Assembly (NCBI RefSeq): GCF_039521325.1
Contig: NZ_BAAACD010000019.1
Direction: 5' to 3' (one strand)
DNA length: 64,000 nt
From: Clostridium_X cadaveris
Lineage (GTDB): Bacteria > Bacillota > Clostridia > Clostridiales > Clostridiaceae
Positions 8,519-17,743 of this stretch are shown in pieces. The stretch's first letter is position 1. Each line of letters starts with the position of its first letter. The notes below the pieces were generated by a model. The model was not told where the DNA came from. It searched no databases and worked only from the letters and a program-made list of their open reading frames with translations. Made by a program: the position numbers and the translations under genes.

Positions 8519-8923
8519 TTAATAGCATATAAATTCATCTATTTTGTTTAAGTCTATTCCAAAGTATGCCCATCCTCTTCCAGTCCATCTAAAACCTGCT
8601 AATGTGTATCTGTCTATATAAGTAGGCCAAATCCAAAATTCTCTTCCATTTTTTAGCCAAACATAAGTATATCTAAATTTGCATGGCTGAATACTATTCG
8701 GCGACACCATTTTCGCCTCTGCACCCTTTGTCATTTTCTGAGCAGATTTTGATGGTGTTTTTGATGGTGGCGGTCCCATAGGATAAGCTTTGTTTTGTCT
8801 AGCCGCACAACCTTCTAATTCATCACCAGGCACCAACACTAAGTTAGCTTTTCTCTCATAGACAACCGAAGGAATCAACGGAACAAATTCCATTTCATCA
8901 TCTAACTCTCTATAATAATCCAT
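8519..8923 (-). CDS. Conserved-looking hypothetical protein (134 aa)
   Basis: ATG 8923 has AAGGAGTGTCAA ahead and is preferred over ATG 8947. The product has an acidic N terminus, a middle part rich in Pro, Ser and Lys (about 60-75) and an aromatic C-terminal half with WLKNGREFWIWPTYIDRY and FRWTGRGWAYFGID, which looks like a folded beta-rich domain. There is no signal peptide or membrane helix. Two Cys occur (GCAARQ and QPCKFRY). I do not recognise the family; a spore-coat or surface role is possible but nothing here proves it. A strong terminator follows at once. Confidence 0.75.
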   Translation of the reverse strand: MDYYRELDDEMEFVPLIPSVVYERKANLVLVPGDELEGCAARQNKAYPMGPPPSKTPSKSAQKMTKGAEAKMVSPNSIQPCKFRYTYVWLKNGREFWIWPTYIDRYTLAGFRWTGRGWAYFGIDLNKIDEFICY

Positions 8924-9013
8924 TTGACACTCCTTTGAGTTTAACATTAATCTATAATATTATATGTAATTTTACCCAAAAGTGTTAAACTTTTATATTA
9001 TTATATTTTTATT

Positions 9014-10372
9014 TTATGGTCTTTCTACTATAATATCATTATTTCCTGCACCTGGTTTTTCACCAGTATTACCACCATGATTAGATGGATCAGTTGGCTT
9101 TTCTGGCTCCACTGGTTTTTCTGGCTCTACAGGCTTTTCTGGCTCCACTGGTTTTTCCGGCTCTACAGGATTTTCTGGCTCTGTTGGCTGAGTTGGGGTT
9201 GATGGTTTTTCTGGTTCTACTGGTTTTTGTTGAGGTTTTTCTCCTGGAGTAGTAATGTTCTCCTTTTCTTTATCCTCATCAGTAGCATGGTCTTCTGGAT
9301 TAATTCCATGTTCTGCATTATATCTATTTTCATCAGTCTTAAAATCAGCTAATACTGATTTTAAGGTGCTATAATCTACATCATTTAAAGTTGGTGTTTT
9401 TCCTTCATAAATAAATTGTTTTAAAAGATTTCCCATCTGAGGAAGGTCAGTTAATATAACCCATCCTAAATTCTTATACAATCTTCCTTCAAACGCCGAT
9501 ACTCCTGTTTTTTCATCCATTAATGGCATAGCCAATTGTCTTATATTAAGCTCTGGAAACTTATAAATTGTATACCCCATACTGAACATTAAATCAGGTG
9601 TGATATTTGTTTTTATTTCATTCTTCATAGCATTTAATAAAAATGGATATTTTATAGGGTTTACATCCTTAAACTTTTCCGCTAATTTAAACAATACTGT
9701 TCTTTGCCTAGAATCTCTATTATACGCTGTATCATTTTTTCTTATCCTTGCATAGGAAAGCGCCTGCTGTCCATCAAGCTTTTGAACTCCAGGTTCTGTA
9801 ACCTTTGGTGATGTAGCACCTCCAGTAGATTCTCCAATAAATTTATTTAATTCATTAATTTCACTTTGCTTAATATCTAATTCTATTCCTCCAATTTGAT
9901 CAATAACTTTCTCAAATCCCCAGAAATTTATAGCAACGTATTTATCTAGTTTAATGCCAAAGTTAGTTTCTATAGTTTTCATCAAAAGTTCGTGTCCACC
10001 ATAAGCATACGCAGCATTAAGCTTAGCTTCTCCATGGCCTGGTATCTTCACCAAAGTATCTCTAAACAATGAAGTAAGTCTTATTTCTTGTTTATTTGCG
10101 TCTAGTGTTGCTATTATCATAGAATCAGATCTAGAATTTTCCTCAAGATTCCTTTCGTCTGTTCCTATAAGTAAAATATTAGTTATGCCATCTACTACAT
10201 CATATGTAATTTCTTTTGTTTCATCCAATTTCTCTTCTGAAATAGGCGAGTAAACATCTCTCCATATATTCCATGCCCACAAACCTACTGATAATATTAT
10301 AATTCCTACAATAGATAGGACTGTAATTACAATTTTCTTCTTTTTAGAAAACTTCTTTTTGTTTCTTGCCAT
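9014..10372 (-). CDS. LytR-CpsA-Psr (LCP) family cell-wall glycopolymer ligase
   Basis: LCP proteins transfer undecaprenyl-linked anionic or capsular polymers to peptidoglycan on the outer membrane face. The 452 residues have a Lys-rich cytoplasmic start, one membrane segment (about 14-34) and an LCP domain (about 60-310) with NILLIGTDER, RSDSMIIATLD, LTSLFRDTLV and RIRKNDTAYNRDSRQRT, the family Arg/Asp motifs. After residue about 370 comes a low-complexity tail of Pro, Glu and Lys with five six-residue units (EPEKPV type), which may span the wall. ATG 10372 follows AAGGAGG. It appears monocistronic. Confidence 0.93.
   Translation of the reverse strand: MARNKKKFSKKKKIVITVLSIVGIIILSVGLWAWNIWRDVYSPISEEKLDETKEITYDVVDGITNILLIGTDERNLEENSRSDSMIIATLDANKQEIRLTSLFRDTLVKIPGHGEAKLNAAYAYGGHELLMKTIETNFGIKLDKYVAINFWGFEKVIDQIGGIELDIKQSEINELNKFIGESTGGATSPKVTEPGVQKLDGQQALSYARIRKNDTAYNRDSRQRTVLFKLAEKFKDVNPIKYPFLLNAMKNEIKTNITPDLMFSMGYTIYKFPELNIRQLAMPLMDEKTGVSAFEGRLYKNLGWVILTDLPQMGNLLKQFIYEGKTPTLNDVDYSTLKSVLADFKTDENRYNAEHGINPEDHATDEDKEKENITTPGEKPQQKPVEPEKPSTPTQPTEPENPVEPEKPVEPEKPVEPEKPVEPEKPTDPSNHGGNTGEKPGAGNNDIIVERP
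9096..9185 (-). repeat. Five tandem 18-bp repeats in the LCP gene
   Basis: Five 18-bp units encode EPENPV/EPEKPV repeats. Units at 9096-9113 and 9132-9149 are identical, and 9114-9131 and 9150-9167 differ by one base, so the array seems to have grown by copying a 36-bp pair. Copy number may vary between strains. Confidence 0.9.
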
Positions 10373-10509
10373 TTATGTACCTCCTTTTTTCCTTATAAGA
10401 TATTATATATCCAATTCTCACTGCATGTAAACGAAATAAGCTATCTATATACAATTTTTTATTTATTTTTTGTCTTTTTTCTTAAAATATAAGTTTATAT
10501 TTTGAAACA

Positions 10510-10570
10510 TATAAAAAAATACACATAATTTTGCAACTCCTTAAAGAAAAAGTTACTAAATTATGTGTAT
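10510..10570 (-). terminator. Terminator after the 70-aa gene
   Basis: Perfect 13-bp stem (10558-10570 with 10519-10531), extended by a further AGTAACT/AGTTGC pairing inside, and followed on the minus strand by TTTTTTT. It lies 20 bp past the stop at 10590 and ahead of the LCP gene. Confidence 0.8.
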
Positions 10571-10589
10571 ATATTAATTTTTATTTAAA

Positions 10590-10802
10590 CTATTTTATAA
10601 TTTCAAGCATGCTTAGTTTTTCTTCTTTGTGAGCTTGTTTTAATATAGCATTATATATTTCTTTCCATTCTTCTGGTGAAGTAATTCCTATACGATTTTC
10701 TTCTTTTGTGTTGTCATTGTAATAAACCTTAGAATTTATGAATTCACTTCTTATTGCTGTTAACACATTTAAAATTTGAGATTCCTCTAAATTTATGTTC
10801 AT
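10590..10802 (-). CDS. Small protein of unknown function (70 aa)
   Basis: ATG 10802 follows GAGGTGAT at about 10 bases; a GTG at 10823 lacks a ribosome site. The product, MNINLEESQILNVLTAIR..., is acidic, without membrane segment or signal peptide, and includes SPEEWKEIYNAILKQAHKEE, likely a helix. It lies downstream of spoIVA after a hairpin, and has its own terminator. A sporulation link is only suggested by position. I do not recognise the family. Confidence 0.6.
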   Translation of the reverse strand: MNINLEESQILNVLTAIRSEFINSKVYYNDNTKEENRIGITSPEEWKEIYNAILKQAHKEEKLSMLEIIK

Positions 10803-10937
10803 AATACAATAATCACCTCTCACATTTTTTATACATTACTACTTCTATATCATATAAAGAAATCCTTTTTTATGTGATATTTCTATAAAATTAAATTTTA
10901 ATTTTTATTAATCTTTATATGTACTATAGGAAAACAG

Positions 10938-10967
10938 TAAAACCCTCAAGATTTACTCTTAAGGGTT
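10938..10967 (-). terminator. Hairpin terminator after spoIVA
   Basis: Eleven-pair stem with one G-U pair (10957-10967 with 10941-10951), loop of five, followed on the minus strand by TTTACTG. The U-run is short, so termination may be partial. Confidence 0.6.
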
Positions 10968-10973
10968 TATACT

Positions 10974-12452
10974 TTATAAAATTATGCAAATTAATCCGCC
11001 ATTACCTTCATTTATAATCTTTTGAAGAGTTCTTTGAATCTTTGTTTGTACATCTTCAGGCATTTTATATAGCTTGTTTTGAAGCCCTTCTTTTACTAAC
11101 ATTTCAAGGGATTTTCCAAACATATTGCTTTGCCACATCTTTGATGGGTCACTTTCGAACTGATCTAAAAGATTTCTGACAAATTCTTCAGTTTCTTTTT
11201 CACTTCCCATTATTGGAGCTATCTCAGTTTGAATATCAGCTTTTATAAAATGTAACGAAGGAGCAGATGCTTTAAGTTTTAACCCATATCCATTTCCTCT
11301 ATTTACAATCTCAGGCTTTTCAAATTTCATTTCAGATAGCTGAGGAGCTACAAGACCATATCCGGTTTCTTTTACATCTCTTAAGGCTTCAGATACTTTA
11401 TCATACTCAATTTTAGCACTATGAAGATCCTGAATTATATCTAGAAGTTCATTCTCTCCTCTTACATTACAGTCGCATATTTCACTCAATATTTGATAGA
11501 AAATGCCACTCTTAGGATTCATGTTTATTCTGGCTATTCCTTCGCCCATATTCATATCTTTTATTACGCTGTCGCCTAAAAAGTCTTCTTCTTTAAATCC
11601 TTCTAAAGATTTTTTAATATCTCTTACCTTAAATACATCTTTGCACATCTTTTTTATTAAATCTACAAAGCTTACTTTCAACCAATGATCCGGTTCTAAT
11701 TTTTCTATCCATTCAGGCATATCGATATTTATTTCTTTTATAGGGAACTCCTTTAATACCTTTTGGAATAAATTTTCAACGTCCCCCTCATTCATGTTAA
11801 GTACATCCATAACTTGAACGCTTACGTCATATTTTTCTTCTAATTCACGTTTTAAAGCTTGTGTTTCAGGAGCATATACGTGTGCACTATTTAATACTAC
11901 CAAGAAAGGCTTTTTAATATCCTTTAACTCATTTATAACCCTTTCTTCAGCCTCTAAGTATTCCTCTCTAGGAATGTCAGTGATAGATCCGTCAGTAGTT
12001 ATTACAAGGCCTATTGTAGAATGTTCAGTAATAACTTTTTTAGTTCCTATCTCTGCTGCTTCTTCAAATGGAATTTCGTAGTCATACCAAGGTGTCGTTA
12101 CCATCTTAGAATTATCTCCTTCAGTATATCCTAATGCACCTTTAACTATATATCCAACACAGTCTACCATTCTTACACTAAATTTAATTCCATCTTCTAG
12201 AGTAATTTCTATGGCTTCATTTGGAACAAATTTAGGTTCTGTCGTATGGATACTTTTCCCCGATCCACTTTGAGGAAGTTCATCTTTTGCTCTTTGTTTT
12301 TTATATCCATTTTCTATCTTAGGTATTACCATCATGTCCATGAATCTCTTTATGAAGGTTGACTTCCCTGTTCTAACAGGTCCAACTACACCTACATAAA
12401 TATCCCCTTGGGTTCTTTCTGCTATATCTTTATATATGTTAAAATTATCCAA
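10974..12452 (-). CDS. spoIVA: Stage IV sporulation protein A, coat morphogenetic ATPase
   Basis: SpoIVA coats the outer forespore membrane, polymerises with ATP hydrolysis and is the base on which the spore coat is built and the cortex depends. With start TTG 12452 it is 492 residues, the same length as the B. subtilis protein. It begins DNFNIYKDIAERTQGDIY, has the Walker A motif GPVRTGKST (about 25-33) and the DELPQSGSGK segment, and ends in NEGNGGLICIIL. TTG is chosen because GGGAGG lies 7-8 bases ahead; the longer reading to 12467 begins inside that site. Expected to be SigE-dependent, but I could not define a SigE promoter. Confidence 0.97.
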   Translation of the reverse strand: MDNFNIYKDIAERTQGDIYVGVVGPVRTGKSTFIKRFMDMMVIPKIENGYKKQRAKDELPQSGSGKSIHTTEPKFVPNEAIEITLEDGIKFSVRMVDCVGYIVKGALGYTEGDNSKMVTTPWYDYEIPFEEAAEIGTKKVITEHSTIGLVITTDGSITDIPREEYLEAEERVINELKDIKKPFLVVLNSAHVYAPETQALKRELEEKYDVSVQVMDVLNMNEGDVENLFQKVLKEFPIKEINIDMPEWIEKLEPDHWLKVSFVDLIKKMCKDVFKVRDIKKSLEGFKEEDFLGDSVIKDMNMGEGIARINMNPKSGIFYQILSEICDCNVRGENELLDIIQDLHSAKIEYDKVSEALRDVKETGYGLVAPQLSEMKFEKPEIVNRGNGYGLKLKASAPSLHFIKADIQTEIAPIMGSEKETEEFVRNLLDQFESDPSKMWQSNMFGKSLEMLVKEGLQNKLYKMPEDVQTKIQRTLQKIINEGNGGLICIIL

Positions 12453-12535
12453 GTCCGACCCTCCCAAACATACATATTAACATTATATATATATTGGTTT
12501 TATATTTGTTTTATTACTTTTTAAGAAAAAATATT

Positions 12536-12569
12536 ATAAAAAAATAAACCATGAAAATCATGGTTTATT
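12536..12569 (-). terminator. Terminator after gpsA
   Basis: Twelve-bp stem (12558-12569 with 12543-12554), loop of three, then TTTTTTT on the minus strand. It overlaps the gpsA stop codon. Confidence 0.85.
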
Positions 12570-13560
12570 TGAAATGTTCACTTTTTTTATCTCTCATCAT
12601 AAGTTCTCTAACGGCATCATTAGGGTCTTTTCCACTAAAAATCACATGATATAATGCGTGAGTTATAGGCATGGAAATATGTTTTTTTTCACTTAGCATA
12701 TAAAAAGCCTTACATGCCTTTACACCTTCAACTACCATGCCTACTTCTTTAGTAGCCTCTTCAATGGACATGCCTTTTCCTACTAATATTCCAGCTCTTC
12801 TATTCCTACTGTGCATAGATGTACATGTAACTATAAGGTCTCCCATTCCTGTAAGTCCAAAAAAAGTCTCTGCGTCTCCACCCAAAGCTTTTCCAGCCCT
12901 TACTATTTCGCTCATCCCTCTAGTCATTAAAGCTGCTTTTGCATTATCACCATAACCTATACCATCACTCACTCCTGCTGCAAATGCTATTATATTTTTT
13001 ACAGCTCCTCCAATTTCTACACCAACCAAATCATCGTTAGTATATACTCTAAAATATGGAGTCATAAATAATTCCTGTATATCTCTTGCTAAAACTCTAT
13101 CCTCTGATGCTGCTACTACAGTAGTTGGAATTTCTGCTCCCACTTCTTCAGCATGACTAGGACCAGATAAAACTCCAACCTTATTATGAGGAAGTTCTTC
13201 AGATATTACATCAGTTAATAATTTATAGGTACCCTCTTCTATTCCTTTAGCCACATTAATAATTCTTGCATCAGGCTCTATAAATGGCTTTGCTTTTTTG
13301 CATACTTCACGAATAGCATGAGAAGCTACAGCTATAACCACATAATCTGCATCTTTTAAAGCTTTTTTTATATCATCAGTAGCATTTACATTGTGATTTA
13401 GTTCAACATCCTTCAAGTATTTAGAATTTTTTCTTTCGTTATTTATCTCATTGACTACATCTTTATTTCTTGCCCAAATTGTAGACTCAAATCCTTTTTT
13501 ACCTATTAGATTGCTTAGGGATGTGGCAAAACTTCCCCCACCTAAAAATGCCACTTTCAT
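12565..13560 (-). CDS. gpsA: Glycerol-3-phosphate dehydrogenase (NAD(P)+)
   Basis: Reduces dihydroxyacetone phosphate to sn-glycerol 3-phosphate, the backbone for phospholipids. The 331 residues start with the dinucleotide-binding fold (FLGGGSFATSL, residues 5-15) and include the GxSHAEEV segment, VEIGGAVKNIIAFAAG with the catalytic Lys, and GLTGMGDLIVTC followed by SRNRRAG. It lies 5 bp after der with its own GAAGGA ribosome site, so der and gpsA are likely one operon, as in other clostridia, ending at the terminator over its stop codon. Confidence 0.96.
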   Translation of the reverse strand: MKVAFLGGGSFATSLSNLIGKKGFESTIWARNKDVVNEINNERKNSKYLKDVELNHNVNATDDIKKALKDADYVVIAVASHAIREVCKKAKPFIEPDARIINVAKGIEEGTYKLLTDVISEELPHNKVGVLSGPSHAEEVGAEIPTTVVAASEDRVLARDIQELFMTPYFRVYTNDDLVGVEIGGAVKNIIAFAAGVSDGIGYGDNAKAALMTRGMSEIVRAGKALGGDAETFFGLTGMGDLIVTCTSMHSRNRRAGILVGKGMSIEEATKEVGMVVEGVKACKAFYMLSEKKHISMPITHALYHVIFSGKDPNDAVRELMMRDKKSEHFK

Positions 13561-13565
13561 AACTT

Positions 13566-14882
13566 TTATTCCTTCCTTTCTCTGAACTCCATCTTTATAC
13601 CTGTTCCTTTGAAGTCAAAGCTGCTTCTCAATTGATTTTCCAAGTATCTTTGGTAAGAAAAGTGAATAGTATTTTTGTCATTTACAAAGAACACGAAAGT
13701 TGGAGGTTCTGTTCCTATTTGAGTAACGTAATAAATCTTTAGTCTCTTAAGAGCTACTATAGGAGGCTCTTTCATAAGCACTGCCTTACTTATTACATCA
13801 TTTAATATTCCTGTAGAAATTCTCTTTCTATAGTTATCATAACATTCTTTAGCAAGCTCTAAAACCTTATGAGCTCTTTGTCCGGTTTTAGCTGATATAA
13901 ATAAATACGGTGCATAGCTTAAGAAATTAAGATTCATTTGAAGATCTTTTTTGTATCTATCTAAAGTTTTATCATCTTTTTCTATAAGATCCCATTTATT
14001 GACTAAGACCATTATGGCTTTATTTAATTCATGAGCATAACCAATAATCTTTTCATCTTGATCTGTAACACCTTCTTCAGCATCTATCATAAGTATACAT
14101 ACTTGACTTCTTTCTATAGCTGCTAAAGTTCTAACTACACTATATCTCTCTATTTCTTCTTTTATTTTGCTCTTTCTTCTAAGACCTGCTGTATCAATTA
14201 ATGTAAATTTTCCAAAATCGGTTTCTATAGTACTGTCAATGGCGTCTCTTGTAGTACCTGGAATATTAGATACTATAGCTCTTTCCTCTCCAGCTAATTT
14301 ATTGATAAGAGAGGATTTCCCTACATTTGGTTTACCAACTAAAGCTATCTTTATGTTTTCTTCATCCTCATCTTCTTCTGGAATATTTTTAAATTCTCCA
14401 ACTACTACATCAAGCATATCTCCAAGACCTAATCCTTGAGATGCAGAAATAGTGACTGGATCACCAATGCCTAAGTTATAAAACTCATAAGCATTATCTT
14501 CTTCTTTTAAAGAATCTATTTTGTTTACAACAAGGACTATTGGCTTTTTGCTCTTTCTAAGCATATGAGCTACTTCATGATCAGCTGCTGTAAGCCCTTC
14601 TTTTCCATCAACTATAAATACTATTACATCTGATGTCTCTATAGCTATTTGTGCCTGTCTTCTCATTTGAGCAACTATTACATCACTGCTTTCCGGCTCT
14701 ATTCCGCCAGTGTCTATCATTGTAAACTTGTTATTAAGCCACTCGCCTTCTGCATACACTCTGTCTCTAGTAACACCAGGTGTATCTTCTACTATTGAGA
14801 TTCTTTTTCCTGCTATTTTATTGAATAAAGTTGATTTTCCTACATTTGGCCTTCCTACAAAAGCCACTATTGGTTTAGACAT
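13566..14882 (-). CDS. der: Ribosome-assembly GTPase Der (EngA)
   Basis: Essential GTPase for maturation of the 50S ribosomal subunit. The 438 residues hold two GTPase domains in tandem, the first with GRPNVGKST (about 10-18) and the second with GKPNVGKSS near residue 183, each with DTxG and NKxD motifs, then a C-terminal KH-like domain. The start is 2 bp after the DUF512 gene stop, with GGGAGGAAG ahead, and gpsA follows 5 bp later. Confidence 0.97.
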   Translation of the reverse strand: MSKPIVAFVGRPNVGKSTLFNKIAGKRISIVEDTPGVTRDRVYAEGEWLNNKFTMIDTGGIEPESSDVIVAQMRRQAQIAIETSDVIVFIVDGKEGLTAADHEVAHMLRKSKKPIVLVVNKIDSLKEEDNAYEFYNLGIGDPVTISASQGLGLGDMLDVVVGEFKNIPEEDEDEENIKIALVGKPNVGKSSLINKLAGEERAIVSNIPGTTRDAIDSTIETDFGKFTLIDTAGLRRKSKIKEEIERYSVVRTLAAIERSQVCILMIDAEEGVTDQDEKIIGYAHELNKAIMVLVNKWDLIEKDDKTLDRYKKDLQMNLNFLSYAPYLFISAKTGQRAHKVLELAKECYDNYRKRISTGILNDVISKAVLMKEPPIVALKRLKIYYVTQIGTEPPTFVFFVNDKNTIHFSYQRYLENQLRSSFDFKGTGIKMEFRERKE

Positions 14883-14884
14883 TC

Positions 14885-16198
14885 TTATTCTTCCTCCCCG
14901 ATACCGTTTATAGCTTCAATTAAGTCATCTCCAGTATACTCACATAAGATAACTTTAATTTTTAATGCTTCTTCTAATTCTTCTACTGTAATATCATCTA
15001 AAAATACCCTTTCATTTGCTCTTAGCATATTTTTAGGTATCACTAAATAGTCTCCTAGATTTTTATCTTTTAGTTGATCTATTATGTCGCTAGCCGTTAT
15101 AAGACCTGCTACAGTTATAGTCTCTCCAAAAAAGTTGTTTTTAATTTTTTCCACTTGAACATTTAAGTTAGAATTTTTATTTTCTATCTTTGATGCTACA
15201 TTCTTTATTTCATCATATGCAGAAGTTCCTGTTACAAAAGTTATTTTGCCTTTTAAAGAATCCTTTAAGGAATCTATGGTTCCATCAATAACTCTTCTGA
15301 GGTATCTGATCATACCTATTCCATCTTCAATCTGCTCATAATCACCATAAAATTCGTCTTCTGGCACATCAATTCCTGCCATAACGTAGAATTCATCAGC
15401 AAGCCTTACAAAAGGCGTCCCAATTTCTTTTATGTATTTATTTTGGACATCTTCGAGATTTTTAATCTCCCAAAGTGCCATTTCTTTTTCATAAGTTTTA
15501 AGAGGATATAATCCTTCTCTGTACTTAGTCACTCCTACAGGGACAGCTGCTATATTATTTATATAGGGATATAACTTATATAAATCATTTACAGTTCTTA
15601 TAAGTTCTTCTCCATTGTTGAGACCCGGACATACTACTATTTGAGTATTCATATGTATACCAGCTTCAGCTAGTTTTTTAAGCCTCTCATAAACATTCCC
15701 AGCAAATCTGTTATTGAGCATCTTTTTTCTAAGCTCGCTATTAGTTGTATGAACAGAAACATTTATAGGACTTATTCTATACTTGATTATTCTATCTATG
15801 TCTTCATCCTTCATATTTGTAAGGGTAACAAAATTACCTTGAAGAAATGAAAGTCTTGAATCATCATCTTTAAAATATAAAGTATTTCTCATTCCTTTTG
15901 GGAGCTGATCTATAAAGCAAAACACACATTTATTGCTACAGCTCTTTGCCTTATCCATTATTCCACTTTCAAAATCTATTCCCAAATCTTCATCATAATC
16001 TTTTTCTATTTCATAAACCCAAACTTCACCATTGGATTTTTCTACCTCTATCTCTAGATAATCATCTGAAGTTAAAAATCTATAATCTATTATATCAGTA
16101 ATTTTATTATCATTGATTGATAAAATCACATCTCCTACTTCTAAACCTACTTCATCACCTATTGATCCAGGGCTTATACTTCTTATTTTTGCACTCAT
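14885..16198 (-). CDS. DUF512 family protein with PDZ and radical-SAM-like cysteines
   Basis: A 437-residue protein of the DUF512 family (COG1625), found widely in clostridia next to der. The N terminus is a PDZ-like domain (about 1-60, VGDVILSINDNKITD). It is followed by a cysteine cluster CSNKCVFCFID (about residues 87-97), of the CX3CX2C type that holds a 4Fe-4S cluster in radical SAM enzymes, and then a TIM-barrel-like region and the DUF512 C-terminal domain. The reaction is unknown. Ribosome site AAGGGGTGAT precedes ATG 16198. Probably cotranscribed with der and gpsA. Confidence 0.88.
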   Translation of the reverse strand: MSAKIRSISPGSIGDEVGLEVGDVILSINDNKITDIIDYRFLTSDDYLEIEVEKSNGEVWVYEIEKDYDEDLGIDFESGIMDKAKSCSNKCVFCFIDQLPKGMRNTLYFKDDDSRLSFLQGNFVTLTNMKDEDIDRIIKYRISPINVSVHTTNSELRKKMLNNRFAGNVYERLKKLAEAGIHMNTQIVVCPGLNNGEELIRTVNDLYKLYPYINNIAAVPVGVTKYREGLYPLKTYEKEMALWEIKNLEDVQNKYIKEIGTPFVRLADEFYVMAGIDVPEDEFYGDYEQIEDGIGMIRYLRRVIDGTIDSLKDSLKGKITFVTGTSAYDEIKNVASKIENKNSNLNVQVEKIKNNFFGETITVAGLITASDIIDQLKDKNLGDYLVIPKNMLRANERVFLDDITVEELEEALKIKVILCEYTGDDLIEAINGIGEEE

Positions 16199-16265
16199 AT
16201 TATCACCCCTTAAAGTTATATTCCATCATTATGATATCATACATTAATTGATATATTTAGTCAAA

Positions 16266-16296
16266 TAAAAAAAGCATACAGCTTATGCTATATGCT
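16266..16296 (-). terminator. Terminator after phoU
   Basis: Ten-pair stem (one T-G pair; 16287-16296 with about 16273-16282), four-base loop, then TTTTTTT on the minus strand. It closes the pst-phoU operon. Confidence 0.85.
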
Positions 16297-16301
16297 AATT
16301 A

Positions 16302-16958
16302 TTAGTCATTTAGATCTGCTACCTCTCCTGTTACAAGATATATGGTAGCTTCACAGATATTTGTTGCATGATCTGCTATTCTTTCTAAGAACTTGCATAC
16401 GAATAGAAATTGACTGCATTGATGTATCAAACTTTGATCCTTTGTCATTAACTTTATAAGTTCTGTAAATATGGAACTATATAATTCGTCAATTTCATCA
16501 TCAAGCTTACAAGTTTCATAAGCCATAGTTTCACTGGTTTCTATATATGCATCTATAGATTTTCTAATCATATTTAAAGTAAGCTTTGCCATTTTAGGTA
16601 GGTCTATAAGCTGCTTTGCATAAACTTCTCCGCTTACTCTCTTTACGATTTTAGCAATGTCTACAGCATGATCCGACATTCTTTCAAGGTCTGTAACTAT
16701 CTTTGTGGCTGTAAAAATGTTTCTCAAATCCTTTGCTAGTGGCTGCTCTCTTCCTATAAGCATTATACATTTAGTGTCTATCTCTACTTCAAGTTTATCA
16801 ACTAAATCGTCATCCTTTATTACCATATCAGCTAAGTTGTCATCATGATTAACTAAAGCTTCAATTGATGAATAAATTTGTTTTTCCACTATACTGCTCA
16901 TTCTTAATAAATCATTGTGTAAGTTTTGTAATTCAATATCAAAAGATCCTCTAGTCAT
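16302..16958 (-). CDS. phoU: Phosphate transport accessory protein PhoU
   Basis: Links the Pst phosphate transporter to the PhoR kinase and keeps the Pho response off when phosphate is plentiful. The 218 residues are made of two similar three-helix bundles with the metal-contact motifs TDLERMSDHAVDIAKIV (middle) and LERIADHATNICEATIY (C terminal). Last gene of pstSCAB-phoU, 18 bp after pstB, with AAAGGGG ahead of ATG 16958. A terminator follows. Confidence 0.96.
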   Translation of the reverse strand: MTRGSFDIELQNLHNDLLRMSSIVEKQIYSSIEALVNHDDNLADMVIKDDDLVDKLEVEIDTKCIMLIGREQPLAKDLRNIFTATKIVTDLERMSDHAVDIAKIVKRVSGEVYAKQLIDLPKMAKLTLNMIRKSIDAYIETSETMAYETCKLDDEIDELYSSIFTELIKLMTKDQSLIHQCSQFLFVCKFLERIADHATNICEATIYLVTGEVADLND

Positions 16959-16976
16959 AAAAATGCCCCTTTCTTT

Positions 16977-17729
16977 TTAACCAAATCTACCTGTTATATA
17001 GTCTTCAGTTCTCTTATCTCTAGGGTTGTAGAAAATATCTTCTGTTTTTCCGCTTTCTATTATATTTCCATTTAGGAAAAATACTGTGTCATCAGATATT
17101 CTTCCTGCCTGCTGCATATTATGAGTCACAATAACTACTGTGTACTTTTTCTTTAAAGTATCCATAAGTTCCTCTATTTTTAGAGTTGATATAGGGTCTA
17201 AGGCTGAAGTTGGTTCATCCATTAAAAGAACCTCTGGTTCAACAGCTAAAACTCTCGCTATGCATAATCTTTGTTGCTGTCCTCCTGATAATCCATAGGC
17301 ATTCTTTTTAAGTTTATCCTTGACTTCATCCCATAATGCCGCACCTTTTAAGCTCTTTTCTACTATTTCATCTAATTTACTTTTATTTTTTATTCCGTGA
17401 ATTCTAGGTCCATAAGCTATATTATCATAAATAGACATTTGAAATGGATTTGGTCTTTGGAAAACCATACCCACATTTTTTCTAAGTTCTATTACATCAT
17501 AATCCTTATCATATATATTGTTATTTTCATATAGCACTGCACCTTCAATTCTTACATTTTCTATAAGATCATTCATTCTGTTTAAACTTCTTAAAAAAGT
17601 AGACTTTCCACATCCTGAAGGTCCTATAAGTGCAGTGACTTTTTCTTTCTCTATATTTAAATTTATATCCTTAAGTGCTTGATTCTTTCCATAAAATAAG
17701 TTTAAGTTATTAGTTTTTATGATATCCAT
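16977..17729 (-). CDS. pstB: Phosphate ABC transporter ATP-binding protein
   Basis: ATPase that powers high-affinity phosphate import by PstSCAB. The 250 residues have Walker A GPSGCGKST (about 33-41) followed by LRSLNRMND, which is specific to PstB, the Q-loop (VFQRPNPF), the ABC signature LSGGQQQR and Walker B LLMDEPTSALDP. It follows pstA by 14 bp with AGGAGGG as ribosome site. Confidence 0.98.
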   Translation of the reverse strand: MDIIKTNNLNLFYGKNQALKDINLNIEKEKVTALIGPSGCGKSTFLRSLNRMNDLIENVRIEGAVLYENNNIYDKDYDVIELRKNVGMVFQRPNPFQMSIYDNIAYGPRIHGIKNKSKLDEIVEKSLKGAALWDEVKDKLKKNAYGLSGGQQQRLCIARVLAVEPEVLLMDEPTSALDPISTLKIEELMDTLKKKYTVVIVTHNMQQAGRISDDTVFFLNGNIIESGKTEDIFYNPRDKRTEDYITGRFG

Positions 17730-17743
17730 ATTAAAAATCCCTC

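Noticed and set aside
9096..9185. Regular short repeats that could suggest a CRISPR array
   Set aside because: The 18-bp units are directly adjacent, in frame, and encode EPEKPV; there are no unique spacers.
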